64,000 bases of DNA from Bacillus sp. P14.5 (GCF_003316765.1 NZ_NIJF01000095.1:62001-126000), one strand, 5' to 3'. Shown: positions 18,920-29,362, counted from the stretch's first letter. The notes: generated from the sequence alone by a model not told the origin. Program-made: numbers and translations.

Positions 18920-19867
18920 ATGGGTAAGATAGCATTTGTATTTCCTGGACAGGGATCTCAAAAAGCCGGGATGGGCAAGGAACTCGCAAGTAAATTCCCT
19001 GCAGTGGAAGAATACTTCATGAGCGCGGATAGAAGGCTTGAAATGGATCTTTCAAATCTTATTTTCGAAGGTCCCCAGGATAAGCTGACATTGACTGAAA
19101 ACGCACAGCCTGCCTTATTGACGACAAGCATATCGTTTCTTCAATTGCTGAAAGCTGAAGGAATTCAACCTGATTTCACCGCCGGACACAGCTTAGGGGA
19201 ATATTCCGCGCTGGTGGCTGCAGGAGCCATTAACTTTGAAGATGCAGTATATGCTGTCCGAAAGCGTGGAGAATATATGGAAGAAGCTGTTCCCGCAGGA
19301 GAAGGGACAATGGCGGCTGTACTTGGCATGGATCGCGGCAAACTTGCGGATATCACCGAAAGGATATCACAAGAGGGAAACCATGTAGGCTTGGCTAACT
19401 TAAATTGTCCTGGGCAAATTGTCATCTCAGGATCCTTCAGAGGAGTGGAACTGGCTTCCGACCTGGCTAAAGAAGAAGGTGCCAAACGGGTGCTGCCATT
19501 GCAGGTGAGCGGGCCGTTTCACTCCGAAATGATGAAACCGGCAGCTGAAAAATTTTCTGGCATACTGGATGAAATCTCGATTGTGGATGCAGCGGTTCCG
19601 GTTATCGCCAACGTGAACGCCAAGCCGATGATAAAGGCACAGGAAATTAAAGATCGTTTGATTCAGCAATTATATTCACCCGTACTATGGGAAGATACAG
19701 TATCGTCTCTTCTGGATGAGGATGTTGATACATTTATCGAAATCGGCCCAGGAAAGGTCCTTTCCGGATTGATTAAGAAAGTCAACCGCAGGGTCAACAC
19801 TTTCTCAATCAGTGATGAAGGAAGTTTCAGAGAGACTGTTGAGAAGTTAAAGGAGGCTGCACAATGA
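18920..19867 (+). CDS. fabD: Malonyl-CoA:ACP transacylase
   Basis: FabD loads malonyl groups onto ACP for fatty acid elongation. The 315-residue protein begins [19 protein letters not shown]. It carries the nucleophile motif [14 protein letters not shown] (catalytic Ser), [12 protein letters not shown] and the catalytic His in [24 protein letters not shown] ribosome site precedes it. The stop overlaps the fabG start in ATGA. Confidence 0.96.
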   Translation: MGKIAFVFPGQGSQKAGMGKELASKFPAVEEYFMSADRRLEMDLSNLIFEGPQDKLTLTENAQPALLTTSISFLQLLKAEGIQPDFTAGHSLGEYSALVAAGAINFEDAVYAVRKRGEYMEEAVPAGEGTMAAVLGMDRGKLADITERISQEGNHVGLANLNCPGQIVISGSFRGVELASDLAKEEGAKRVLPLQVSGPFHSEMMKPAAEKFSGILDEISIVDAAVPVIANVNAKPMIKAQEIKDRLIQQLYSPVLWEDTVSSLLDEDVDTFIEIGPGKVLSGLIKKVNRRVNTFSISDEGSFRETVEKLKEAAQ

Positions 19868-20607
19868 AACTAGAAGGAAAAACAGCGTTGGTAACCGGTG
19901 CTTCCCGGGGGATCGGAAGAGAAATAGCTCTTGAACTGGCACGCCAGGGAGCGAACGTGGCAGTGAATTATGCAGGGAGCGAAGCAAAAGCCAACGAGGT
20001 AGCTGACGAAATTAAAGCTATGGGCAGGGAAGCCATTGTCATTCAATGCAATGTTGCAGATGGTGAATCAGTACAGGCAATGGTAAAAGAAACAATTTCC
20101 CGTTTTGGTACTCTTGATATCCTTGTCAATAATGCTGGAATAACAAGGGATAACTTGCTGATGAGAATGAAGGAAAGTGAATGGGATGAAGTCATTGATA
20201 TAAATTTAAAGGGTGTATTCCTTTGCACTAAAGCGGTCAGCCGCCAAATGATGAAGCAAAGAAGCGGTCGCATCATCAATATCTCTTCCATTGTGGGTGT
20301 CAGCGGGAATCCAGGCCAGGCTAATTATGTCGCTGCCAAGTCTGGTGTGATTGGATTGACGAAGACAGCAGCCAGGGAACTTGCGCCAAGAGGTATAACA
20401 GTTAATGCAGTGGCACCTGGATTCATTTCGACTGACATGACCAATGAATTAAGCGAAGATGTGAAAGCTGAAATGTTAAAAGGAATTCCTCTAAGCAGGT
20501 TTGGAGAAGCGAAGGACATTGCCAAGGTGGCTGGATTCCTGGCATCTGAGGATTCCTCCTATATGACCGGACAAACACTTCATGTGGATGGCGGAATGGT
20601 TATGTAG
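19864..20607 (+). CDS. fabG: 3-oxoacyl-ACP reductase
   Basis: FabG is the NADPH-dependent ketoreductase of fatty acid synthesis. The 247-residue short-chain dehydrogenase shows TGASRGIG (cofactor loop), NNAG, a catalytic Ser in ISSIVG, the YxxxK pair in YVAAKSG and the terminal [12 protein letters not shown]. It is coupled to fabD by a 4-base overlap. Confidence 0.96.
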   Translation: MKLEGKTALVTGASRGIGREIALELARQGANVAVNYAGSEAKANEVADEIKAMGREAIVIQCNVADGESVQAMVKETISRFGTLDILVNNAGITRDNLLMRMKESEWDEVIDINLKGVFLCTKAVSRQMMKQRSGRIINISSIVGVSGNPGQANYVAAKSGVIGLTKTAARELAPRGITVNAVAPGFISTDMTNELSEDVKAEMLKGIPLSRFGEAKDIAKVAGFLASEDSSYMTGQTLHVDGGMVM

Positions 20608-20657
20608 TCCTGATTTTTCCTGAATCATAGTCCTATGAAAGAAAAAACAAACGGTTC

Positions 20658-20685
20658 TTGATTATTCATAGGAATCTACTATAAT
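20658..20685 (+). promoter_or_regulatory. Promoter of acpP
   Basis: A SigA-type promoter, TTGATT (20658-20663) with TATAAT (20680-20685) and a 16-base spacer, lies between fabG and acpP. It would give the abundant carrier protein its own transcript. Confidence 0.65.
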
Positions 20686-20707
20686 TACTTGAGGGGAGGT
20701 GACAAGA

Positions 20708-20941
20708 ATGGCAGAAGTATTAGATCGCGTAACTAAGATTATCGTAGACCGTCTTGGAGTGGACGAATCCCAAGTAACTCTTGAAGCTTCTTTTAAAGAA
20801 GACTTAGGAGCGGATTCACTAGATGTAGTAGAATTGGTTATGGAACTTGAGGATGAGTTCGATATGGAAATTTCTGATGATGATGCAGAAAAAATCGCTA
20901 CAGTCGGTGACGCTGTTAACTACATAAATAACAAAGGCTAA
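20708..20941 (+). CDS. acpP: Acyl carrier protein
   Basis: ACP carries growing acyl chains on a 4'-phosphopantetheine arm. The 77-residue acidic protein has the attachment motif [10 protein letters not shown], with Ser as the modified residue. ATG 20708 follows GAGGGGAGGTGACAAGA. The order fabD-fabG-acpP-rnc is as in B. subtilis (acpA), and acpP also has its own promoter. Confidence 0.97.
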   Translation: MAEVLDRVTKIIVDRLGVDESQVTLEASFKEDLGADSLDVVELVMELEDEFDMEISDDDAEKIATVGDAVNYINNKG

Positions 20942-20956
20942 TCGATGAATTACATG

Positions 20957-20990
20957 GAGCTCCGCTGCTTTTGCGGAGCCCTTCTTCCTT
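20957..20990 (+). terminator. Terminator after acpP
   Basis: GCTCCGC (20959-20965) pairs with GCGGAGC (20973-20979), followed by a pyrimidine-rich CCTTCTTCCTTTT tract. The tail is less pure in T than usual. Confidence 0.65.
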
Positions 20991-21274
20991 TTAAGAGGCT
21001 GTTTTTGAAGAGTTTTGGCACAATGGATGAGGCCGGGCGGAAAGCGAACGCCGCTCCACCCCTTCTTCCTGTGCCTGCCTCTTCAAGGACATCCTCTTCT
21101 TTTTATCAAGGCTTACTGCGGAATAATCCCAATAAGAAACATTATCAAATAAGGCATCTCATAAAGAAAAGAAATCCGGCTATAACTAAAGAATTTTTGC
21201 GATTTTAACGTTTTTATCATAAACTTGAGTAGTGTAAAAATTATTGTAATTATATATAGCAAGGTGGAGGCACA
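20991..21274. other. Spacer between acpP and rnc, no gene seen
   Basis: This stretch begins AAGAGGCTGTTTTTG, similar to the left end of the window's GGCTSTTTTCG repeats, so it may hold a decayed repeat. An open frame at 20945-21208 has no recognisable protein features. The final 60 bases are AT-rich and may carry the rnc promoter (TTGAGT at 21225). Confidence 0.35.
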
Positions 21275-22024
21275 ATGCGGAAACAAGTAAGGAACAGGGA
21301 TAAACAATCAATGCTGTTAGTTGATGAAAAATTTAAAGAGTTTCAAAAGGTACATGAAATCAAATTCAATAATGAGAAATTGCTCAGGCAGGCTTTCACT
21401 CATTCATCCTATGTGAATGAGCATCGGAAAAAACCTTATGAGGACAATGAACGCCTCGAGTTTCTTGGGGATGCTGTACTCGAGTTGACAGTTTCACAAT
21501 TTCTTTATAAAAAATATCCAACCATGAGTGAAGGAGAGTTGACCAAGTTAAGGGCAGCGATCGTCTGTGAACCATCTTTGGTCACCTTTGCAAATGAATT
21601 GAAATTCGGTGAACTCGTCCTTTTAGGAAAAGGGGAAGAATTGACAGGCGGAAGAGAACGCCCTGCACTTTTAGCGGATGTGTTCGAAGCCTTTATCGGC
21701 GCACTTTACTTGGATCAGGGACTCCAAACGGTCCTGGTAATGCTGGAGAAAAACGTCTATCCAAAGATTGATTCCGGTGCTTTTTCTCATGTGATGGATT
21801 TCAAAAGTCAGCTGCAGGAGCTGGTTCAGAGAGACAGCGCTGGTACGATTGAATATGGAATCCTTCATGAGAAAGGGCCCGCGCATAACCGTGAATTTGT
21901 ATCAAGGGTCTGCCTCAACGGGGAAGAACTTGGCATAGGCACTGGCAGAGCTAAGAAAGAAGCCGAACAGCATGCGGCTCAAATGGCGTTAGAAAAATTG
22001 AAGCATAAGCTTGAAGAAAATTAA
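21275..22024 (+). CDS. rnc: Ribonuclease III
   Basis: RNase III cuts double-stranded RNA in rRNA maturation and sRNA/antisense decay. The 249-residue protein has the catalytic signature [14 protein letters not shown] (about residues 63-76) and the second acidic site in [18 protein letters not shown]-terminal double-stranded RNA-binding domain ends [16 protein letters not shown]. It heads the rnc-smc-ftsY unit. Confidence 0.96.
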   Translation: MRKQVRNRDKQSMLLVDEKFKEFQKVHEIKFNNEKLLRQAFTHSSYVNEHRKKPYEDNERLEFLGDAVLELTVSQFLYKKYPTMSEGELTKLRAAIVCEPSLVTFANELKFGELVLLGKGEELTGGRERPALLADVFEAFIGALYLDQGLQTVLVMLEKNVYPKIDSGAFSHVMDFKSQLQELVQRDSAGTIEYGILHEKGPAHNREFVSRVCLNGEELGIGTGRAKKEAEQHAAQMALEKLKHKLEEN

Positions 22025-22035
22025 GGGGGAAGACT

Positions 22036-25000
22036 ATGTTCCTCAAACAACTAGATGTCATAGGATTCAAATCATTCGCAGAAAGAATTTCTGTTGATTT
22101 TGTTCCAGGTGTAACAGCAGTAGTCGGTCCAAATGGAAGTGGAAAGAGCAATATAATCGATGCCATTCGCTGGGTGCTTGGAGAACAGTCAGCCAAATCC
22201 CTGCGGGGAGCCAAGATGGAAGATGTTATTTTTGGCGGCAGCGATTCCAGAAAACCTTTAAATTTTGCCGAAGTGACCCTTACCCTGGATAACAGCGACG
22301 GAGCACTTCCAATCGAATACAGCGAAGTTAGTGTTACTCGGAGGGTATTCAGGTCCGGGGACAGTGAGTACTTGTTGAATAAACAGCCTTGCCGGCTGAA
22401 GGATATCATCGAATTATTCATGGACTCCGGTCTCGGCAAGGAAGCCTTTTCAATCATCAGCCAGGGCAAAGTGGAAGAAATCCTGAACAGCAAGCCTGAA
22501 GAAAGGCGTACAATCTTCGAAGATGCCGCAGGTGTCCTGAAATATAAAAATAGAAAAAAGAAAGCTGAAGCAAAGCTTTTTGAAACCCAGGAAAACCTTA
22601 ATCGTGTGAATGATATTATTTCAGAGTTAGAAGGCCAAGTAGAGCCCCTGAAGATTCAGGCTTCCATGGCAAAAGATTACTTGGAGAAGAAAGAGGAACT
22701 GGAAAAAGTCGAAGTCGGTGTAACAGTCTATGAAATTGAAGACCTTCACAAACAATGGCAGGATTTGAGCAGTTCCTTTGAATCTCATGGAAAAGATGAG
22801 CTGCGGTTATCAGCCGAAATTCAAAAGCGTGAAGCACAGCTCGAAAAATTGAGGGATAATACTGCCGCTCTTGATGAATCCATCACTCAGCTGCAGGAGG
22901 TTCTGCTTTCAACTTCCGAAGAACTTGAAAAGCTTCAAGGAAGAAAACAGGTTCTTCACGAGAGAAAGAAAAATGCTTCCAATAATCGAGAACAATTGGA
23001 AAAAAATATTGTTGAAGCTAAATCCAGAATACAAAAACTTTCTGTTGAAAAGCAGCAAACAGAAGAAGAATTCAATTCGGTTAAAACTGAAACAGAAAAC
23101 CTAAAGGGACAACTCTCAGAAAAACAAAAGCGTTTCCAGCATTTTAATGATGATATTGAAACGATGATCGATACCCTGAAAGGCGACTATATAGAAAAGC
23201 TTAATCGCCAGGCTGCCGCCAAAAATGAAATTCAGTACCTGCAGACACAGCTTGATCAGCAAACTGGACGGAGCAAGCGTCTGGATGAGGACAATGAAAA
23301 ATTTTTGGCCCAGCGTGAAGAGATCAAGTCAGCCAGGATCAATATAGAACAGCAGCTTAACGTTCTGAAAGAGGCAATTGATGATCAAGTCATTTCTTAC
23401 AGAAAAGAAAAAAGTGATCTTGAAGCTTTGAAGAGTAAATATCAGAAATTGGAGACCACGCTTTATCAAGCTTACCAATTCCTTCAGCAGGCTAAATCAC
23501 GAAAAGAAATGCTCGAGGAACTGGAAGAGGACTATTCAGGGTTCTTTCAAGGTGTCAAGGAAGTCCTTAAAGCCAGGAACAGCACTTTGAAGGGTATCGA
23601 AGGTGCGGTAGCGGAACTTGTCTCGGTACCGAAGCAGTACGATAAAGCAATCGAGACTGCCCTTGGAGCAGCAATGCAGCATGTGGTCGTCGAAAGCGAG
23701 TCTCATGGACGTGAAGCGATTTCATTCCTGAAGAAGAATCAATATGGAAGAGCGACGTTCCTGCCTATGAACGTTATAAAAGGCAAATCGATTCCCTCCG
23801 CCCAGCTGTCTTTATTGAACAGCCAGGCTTCATTTGTCGGAGTGGCTTCCGATCTTTTGGAATATGATCAAAGGTATCATTCCATTGTCGGAAACCTGCT
23901 GGGGAATGTCATAATTACAGAAGATCTAAAGGGAGCAAATGCCCTTGCCAAAACAACTGGCTACAGGTATCGTTTTGTCACACTTGATGGAGATGTAGTC
24001 AATCCCGGCGGTTCAATGTCCGGCGGGGCCTCCAAACAAAAGAAATCTTCACTGCTAAGCAGAAAGAGTGAACTGGAAGAGTTAATTGTCAAGCTTCGGC
24101 AGATGGAAGAGAAAACGGGCGGTCTGGAAGAACAGATCAAACAGTTCAAGTCCGACATCTCTTTCAGTGAAAAGAAGCTGGAAGACATGAGGCTCAAAGG
24201 TGAGCAGTTGAGATATGAAGAGCAAGAACAGAAATCCAGACAGAGAGAATTGGAATTATCTCAAAAGAACATGGATGAAAGGCTCTCATTATATGACCTT
24301 GAAAAAGGAGAATTTTCAGATCAGAAAACGAAGAATATTAAAAGGATAGACGAGCTGAAGGAAGAACTTGGTGTAATTGCCGGCGAACTTCAGACAATGG
24401 AAAAAGAAATAGAAGATTTAACTAATCAGAAAAATACAGACAAGACATCCAAAGAAGAAATTTCTTATGAAATAAGTGAACTGAAGGCCAAGCTTGCCGC
24501 ACGCTATGAACAGCTTAATGCAAGCAAGAGTGTTTTGGGGCGCATCAATGAAGAGCTTCAACAGTCAGAGAAGAAGAAGAAAGATTACGAAGAAGATCTT
24601 CAGTGGCTTGCAAACGAGATGGATAACGATTTCTCGGGAGAAGCGAAACTTGAGGAAGATGCCGAGGCGAGAGCTCGTGAGAAACAGGAGACAGCAAGTC
24701 TTATCAGCAGCCGCCGGGATGAAAGAATGAAGCTTCAAACAGAAGTGGAAGATGAAGAACTTCATCTGAAAGAGCTGAAGAGGCAGCACAAGGGATTACT
24801 GGGTGCGCTCAAAGATGAGGAAGTGAAGATCAACCGTCTCGATGTAGAGCTGGAGAACCGTCTTGCTCACTTGAGAGAAGAATACATGCTCAGCTTTGAA
24901 GCAGCTAAAGAAGATTACCCTCTTTCTATGGATATAGCCGAGGCAAGAAAAAAGTAAAACTTATCAAACTTGCTCTGGAAGAATTGGGAACAGTTAATCT

Positions 25001-25604
25001 TGGTGCCATTGATGAATATGAACGGGTTTCTGAACGCTATCAATTCCTTCTTGAGCAGCAGGCTGACCTGCAGGAGGCGAAGGATACCCTGCATGAGGTA
25101 ATCAGAGAAATGGACACAGAGATGGTGAAGCGTTTTGATTACACCTTCCATGCCATCAAAGCTGAATTTGAAGGGGTATTTTCAGCTCTCTTTGGCGGAG
25201 GCAGAGCTGAATTAAAGCTTACCACGCCAGATGATCTGCTAAATACCGGGGTGGATATCGTTGCACAGCCGCCCGGGAAAAAACTTCAAAACCTTGGCCT
25301 TCTGTCAGGCGGGGAACGGGCATTGACTGCAATCGCATTGTTATTTTCCATTCTCAAAGTCCGTCCAGTCCCTTTCTGTATCCTTGATGAGGTCGAAGCA
25401 GCTCTTGATGAAGCCAACGTACAAAGGTTCAGTAAATATCTGAAGAAGTTCAGCCAGGAAACCCAATTCATTGTAATCACTCACAGGAAAGGAACTATGG
25501 AAGAAGCGCATGTCCTTTATGGGGTAACCATGCAGGAATCCGGAGTATCCATGCTTGTGTCGGTAAGGCTGGAAGAGACTAAAGAATTTGTTCAAGTTAA
25601 ATAA
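22036..25604 (+). pseudogene. smc: Chromosome condensation protein SMC, split by a one-base frameshift
   Basis: SMC is the ATPase of the condensin complex with ScpAB and is close to essential in B. subtilis. The first frame (22036-24957, 973 residues) has the Walker A GPNGSGKSN, the first coiled coil and the hinge (about residues 500-680, PGGSMSGGAS). It stops after IAEARKK. The other frame continues at once with VKLIKLALEELGTVNLG and the head motifs LLSGGERAL and FCILDEVEAALDEAN. The break is in an A6 run at 24948-24953; an A7 run would restore one 1189-residue protein, the normal family length. Since both halves are fully conserved, I think this is an assembly or sequencing error, not a dead gene. 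Confidence 0.93.
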
Positions 25605-25618
25605 GGCGGGTGCATAAA

Positions 25619-26614
25619 GTGAGTTTTTTTAAGAAATTAAAAGAAAAATTTTCAACATCCTCAGATTCAGTAACCAATAAATTTAAAGATGGTCTTTCAA
25701 AAACGCGAAATAATTTCTCGTCAAAAGTAAATGACCTGGTAGCGAGATACCGTAAAGTGGACGAGGACTTCTTTGAAGAACTGGAGGAGATTCTTATTGG
25801 GGCTGATGTCGGTTTTGATACCGTCATGGAGCTTGTCGACCAATTAAGATACGAAGCTCAACGCCGTAATATCCAGGAAACCAGTGAACTTCAAAGTGTC
25901 ATTTCAGAAAAGCTGGTTGAAATCTATGAAGGAGAAGCGGGTGCTTCCAATGACCTTAACATCCAGGAAGATACACTGACAGTCATCCTGTTCGTCGGTG
26001 TCAACGGTGTAGGGAAAACAACCACAATCGGAAAGATGGCCCATATGTTCAAAGAACAGGGCAAGAGTGTTCTGCTTGCTGCCGGTGATACATTCCGGGC
26101 TGGGGCAATCGATCAGTTGGAAGTGTGGGGACAAAGAGCAGAAGTTCCTGTCATTAAACATTCAGAGGGCTCGGATCCCGCTGCGGTAATATATGATGCT
26201 GTGCAATCTGCCAAAGCTAGGAACGCGGATATTCTTCTATGTGATACTGCCGGCCGGCTGCAAAACAAAGTCAACCTGATGAATGAACTCCAAAAGGTAA
26301 AAAGAGTCATAGAGCGTGAAATTCCGGGGGCTCCCCATGAAGTTCTCCTCGTATTGGATGCAACAACCGGCCAGAATGCCCTGCTGCAAGCCAAGACATT
26401 CAAGGAAGCAACGGATGTATCAGGCATCGTATTAACGAAACTGGACGGAACAGCCAAAGGCGGAATTGTTATCGGGATCAAAAATGAACTGCAAATCCCG
26501 GTTAAATTCGTAGGCCTCGGTGAGAAAGTGGATGACCTCCAGCCGTTCGATCCTGAAAAGTATGTCTACGGCCTATTCTCCAATGAGGTCGATGAAGAGG
26601 AAATTGAAGAATAA
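25619..26614 (+). CDS. ftsY: Signal recognition particle receptor FtsY
   Basis: FtsY is the membrane-associated SRP receptor GTPase that docks Ffh-ribosome complexes. From GTG 25619 (product MSFFKKLKEKFSTSSDSV) it has about 331 residues. An amphipathic N-terminus and N domain precede the G domain with GVNGVGKTTTIGKMA, DTFRAGAIDQLEVW, DTAGRLQNK, TKLDGTAKGG and the closing GLGEKVDDLQPF. GTG 25610 in frame is an alternative; AAGGCGGG favours 25619. It ends the rnc-smc-ftsY unit. Confidence 0.95.
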   Translation: MSFFKKLKEKFSTSSDSVTNKFKDGLSKTRNNFSSKVNDLVARYRKVDEDFFEELEEILIGADVGFDTVMELVDQLRYEAQRRNIQETSELQSVISEKLVEIYEGEAGASNDLNIQEDTLTVILFVGVNGVGKTTTIGKMAHMFKEQGKSVLLAAGDTFRAGAIDQLEVWGQRAEVPVIKHSEGSDPAAVIYDAVQSAKARNADILLCDTAGRLQNKVNLMNELQKVKRVIEREIPGAPHEVLLVLDATTGQNALLQAKTFKEATDVSGIVLTKLDGTAKGGIVIGIKNELQIPVKFVGLGEKVDDLQPFDPEKYVYGLFSNEVDEEEIEE

Positions 26615-26621
26615 AATTGCA

Positions 26622-26658
26622 GAACCGCGTTAAGCCTTTGGCTTGCCGCGGGTTTTTT
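26622..26658 (+). terminator. Terminator after ftsY
   Basis: AACCGCG pairs with CGCGGGTT (one bulge), with an inner AAGCC/GGCTT stem, followed by TTTTTT. It closes the rnc-smc-ftsY transcript. Confidence 0.85.
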
Positions 26659-26811
26659 GATTTCCAGGGAGCTTATACTGTGGTATAAAAAACCTTACTT
26701 CATGATAGGATAAAGTTGGTTTTTCGAGCATTCCGTTCTTTCATAGAATGCGTTTTTCCTTGTGTAGGACCTTAGCCATTGAGTCACCTGTTAAATCAAA
26801 AATAAGAGGAA

Positions 26812-26987
26812 AATTCCGGTTAAACTGTGAAATAGATTTCAATTAAGGCTACATAAGCGGTATTTTTAAGCTTAAGCAAAAAGAATCATTTTTGAATCTT
26901 TTAAGCAAATAAGGAAAATTATTCCGCCTAATTAAACTGTATTAGTGATATTTTCTTAAATAAGCGGAATTTCTCACCCTTTATTTA
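26812..26987. repeat. Two degenerate AT-rich inverted-repeat units
   Basis: The second unit (26907-26987) has ATTCCGC (26921-26927) pairing with GCGGAAT (26964-26970), with AAATAAGG/CCTTTATTT-like outer arms. The first unit (about 26812-26875) shares ATTCCGGTTAAACTGT and ends AAGCGGTATTTT. They look like small palindromic intergenic repeats in a long gene-free stretch. Confidence 0.5.
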
Positions 26988-26990
26988 AAA

Positions 26991-27511
26991 GGCTCTTTTC
27001 AAAAAATCCTGCTTTTGAATGCGGTTTTATCATCCCCCTTTACTTAGGAGGATTGGAGCAGAAGGCGTACGATCTCCTGCGGGACTAGCGGGACAGGTGA
27101 GACCCCGCAGGCGAAGCCGAGGAGGCTCATCCAGCTCCAGCGGCCAGCGCCTAGCAGATTTCGGTCTCTCTCCTTGCTAATCTAGCTGCAAGGCCCAACG
27201 GCTAGCGTACTTCCCTGCCTCCTCCTTGCGATAAGTCAACATCAACTCACTACGTTTGTTGTGTTTCCTTTATCTCATGCGGAGTCAGTCCAGTCCGTAC
27301 GCCGCTGAGCGGGGCCTTTCCACTTTATATAGATAAGTCATCATCGAATCGCTATCGCTCTTCGTGATTCCTTTATCTCATGCGAGAGCCCTAAAATCTG
27401 TACGTCGCTGAACGGCCGCTTCCGCTTTTGCTTCACCGCCCGCCCCGCGGAGTCGTACGCTTGGAGCGGAAATCCATTACTTCTCAATAGCCGCAATCTT
27501 TGCGAAAAGAG
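26991..27511. repeat. GC-rich hairpin repeat, family R1, copy B (long form, interrupted)
   Basis: The long-form element begins GGCTCTTTTC and ends GCGAAAAGAG, so it has the same terminal inverted sequence as the R2 elements. Its GC-rich core has AGGCGTACGA at 27063-27072 and the partner TCGTACGC at 27453-27460. Between them the core is split after GAGGAGGCTCA by about 300 bases of family R3. Compared with copy C, the core resumes with CACCGCCCGCC, so the interruption is a clean insertion. Confidence 0.75.
27130..27433. repeat. Intergenic repeat, family R3, copy 2, inserted into R1 copy B
   Basis: It begins TCCAGCTCCAGCGGCC and ends CCGCTTCCGCTTTTGC, the reverse of R3 copy 1. It lies within an R1 core, flanked by a repeated CA (or TCA). 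Inside are two degenerate tandem units of about 97 bases (27230-27326 and 27332-27429), sharing GATAAGTCA, TTTATCTCATGCG and a CGCTGA-CGG motif. Confidence 0.65.
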
Positions 27512-27550
27512 GTAAAAAACAAACAGTAACCGCATACTTCCGCTTAGACC

Positions 27551-27579
27551 TTGACATTTTTATTGAAACTCTGTATCCT
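27551..27579 (+). promoter_or_regulatory. Promoter of ylxM-ffh
   Basis: TTGACA (27551-27556), a 17-base spacer and TATCCT (27574-27579) form a good SigA promoter about 45 bases before ylxM. Confidence 0.7.
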
Positions 27580-27623
27580 TCTTATGTAAAGGTTTTTCAC
27601 TTAACACATGAGGGAGTGAGGAA

Positions 27624-27956
27624 ATGCTTGAGAAAACGACAAGAATGAACTATCTGTATGATTTCTACCAGTCGCTTTTAACTCCCAAGCAAAGCAGTTA
27701 CATGTCCCTCTACTACTTGGACGACTTCTCTCTTGGCGAAATTGCCGAGGAATATGAGATCAGCCGGCAAGCAGTTTATGACAATATCAAGCGTACAGAA
27801 GCGATGCTTGAGGAATATGAAGAGAAGCTTTTATTATTTCAGAAGTTTCAAGAGCGCAGCAAGCTTTTGCGGGAAATCAAACAGTTACTTAATAAACAAG
27901 ACAATAAAACGTCAGAATTAGAAGAGCTGTTCGAAAAGCTCGAGAAATTGGATTAG
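27624..27956 (+). CDS. ylxM: YlxM-family helix-turn-helix protein (SRP-associated)
   Basis: YlxM is a small DNA-binding-like protein encoded just before ffh in Firmicutes. In streptococci it interacts with the signal recognition particle. The 110-residue product has a sigma-70 region-4-like helix-turn-helix ([30 protein letters not shown], about residues 30-60) and a C-terminal coiled coil rich in Glu, Lys and Leu. It lies 11 bases ahead of ffh and shares its promoter. Confidence 0.93.
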   Translation: MLEKTTRMNYLYDFYQSLLTPKQSSYMSLYYLDDFSLGEIAEEYEISRQAVYDNIKRTEAMLEEYEEKLLLFQKFQERSKLLREIKQLLNKQDNKTSELEELFEKLEKLD

Positions 27957-27967
27957 GAGGCGGCATT

Positions 27968-29311
27968 ATGGCATTTGAAGGATTAGCCGACCGACTGCAA
28001 GGCACAATTCAGAAGATCCGCGGCAAAGGGAAAGTCAATGAAGCGGATGTAAAAGAAATGATGCGCGAAGTCCGTCTTGCATTGCTTGAAGCAGACGTAA
28101 ACTTCAAAGTAGTAAAAACTTTCGTTAAAAAGGTAAGTGAACGTGCTGTCGGCCAGGAGGTCATGCAAAGTTTGACACCGGGTCAGCAGGTCATCAAGGT
28201 GGTTAAAGAAGAACTTACCGACTTAATGGGAGGAGAGCAAAGCCAAATCGCTGTTGCCAAGCGTGCGCCTACCGTCATTATGATGGTCGGTCTTCAAGGT
28301 GCAGGTAAAACAACGACTACTGGTAAGCTCGCCAATCTTCTGAGAAAGAAATATAACCGCAAACCTTTGCTGGTGGCGGCAGATATTTACCGTCCTGCAG
28401 CGATCAAACAACTGGAAACACTTGGAAAGCAATTGAGCATGCCTGTATTCTCTTTGGGAGATCAGGTGAGTCCTGTGGAAATTGCGAAGCAGGCAATCGA
28501 GAAAGCAAAGGAAGAGCACCACGATTATGTTCTGATAGATACAGCCGGACGCCTTCACATAGATGAAAAGCTGATGGGTGAATTGGAGGATATCAAGGAG
28601 CTTGCGAATCCTGACGAAATCTTTCTTGTTGTCGATGCCATGACGGGACAGGATGCTGTGAATGTTGCCCAAAGCTTTAACGATTCATTGGGGATTTCAG
28701 GAGTCGTCCTGACCAAATTGGACGGAGATACTCGAGGCGGAGCGGCACTATCCATCCGTTCTGTTACGGAGAAACCGATTAAATTTGTCGGGATGGGTGA
28801 AAAGCTGGACGCACTTGAAGCTTTCCATCCTGAGCGAATGGCTTCCCGTATCCTTGGAATGGGAGATGTACTGTCGCTGATTGAGAAAGCCCAGGCGAAC
28901 GTTGATGAAGAGAAAGCCAAAGAGCTTGAAAAGAAAATGAGGACTATGTCCTTTACCTTTGAAGACTTTCTTGAACAGCTTGGACAAGTTAAACAAATGG
29001 GTCCTCTTGATGAATTGATCAAGATGATGCCTGGTGCTAACAAGATGAAGGGCCTGGATAAACTGCAAGTGGATGAAAAACAGCTCAGCCACGTCGAAGC
29101 GATCATTCAATCCATGACTAAAGAAGAAAAGCAGCATCCGGAAACTATCAATGCCGGCAGGAAAAAACGGATTGCAAGGGGAAGCGGAAGGAATATCCAG
29201 GAAGTCAACCGCTTGCTTAAGCAGTTTGAAGATATGAAAAAAATGATGAAACAAATGAGCGGAATGCAGGGAAAAGGCAAGAAAAAAGGCATGAAATTCC
29301 CGTTCATGTAG
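27968..29311 (+). CDS. ffh: Signal recognition particle protein Ffh
   Basis: Ffh is the SRP54 GTPase that binds signal sequences and the scRNA and docks to FtsY. The 447-residue protein has an N domain, a G domain (GLQGAGKTTTTGKLA, DIYRPAAIKQLE, DTAGRLHID, TKLDGDTRGGAAL, GMGEKLDALEAF) and a methionine-rich M domain. The M domain has RIARGSGRNIQEVNRLLKQF and a Met/Lys-rich tail. It is preceded by AGGAGGCGGC. Confidence 0.97.
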   Translation: MAFEGLADRLQGTIQKIRGKGKVNEADVKEMMREVRLALLEADVNFKVVKTFVKKVSERAVGQEVMQSLTPGQQVIKVVKEELTDLMGGEQSQIAVAKRAPTVIMMVGLQGAGKTTTTGKLANLLRKKYNRKPLLVAADIYRPAAIKQLETLGKQLSMPVFSLGDQVSPVEIAKQAIEKAKEEHHDYVLIDTAGRLHIDEKLMGELEDIKELANPDEIFLVVDAMTGQDAVNVAQSFNDSLGISGVVLTKLDGDTRGGAALSIRSVTEKPIKFVGMGEKLDALEAFHPERMASRILGMGDVLSLIEKAQANVDEEKAKELEKKMRTMSFTFEDFLEQLGQVKQMGPLDELIKMMPGANKMKGLDKLQVDEKQLSHVEAIIQSMTKEEKQHPETINAGRKKRIARGSGRNIQEVNRLLKQFEDMKKMMKQMSGMQGKGKKKGMKFPFM

Positions 29312-29362
29312 GCTTTAAATCTTAACTGTGAAAAAGAAAATTCAACTGTTAAGAAAAAACAC

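Noticed and set aside
20945-21208. 87-codon open frame after acpP
   Set aside because: No ribosome site, no recognisable motif, and it crosses the acpP terminator.
22036-25604. True pseudogenisation or programmed frameshift of smc
   Set aside because: Both halves are fully conserved, the gene is near-essential in relatives, and the same one-base homopolymer loss recurs in two other genes, so error is the simpler reading.
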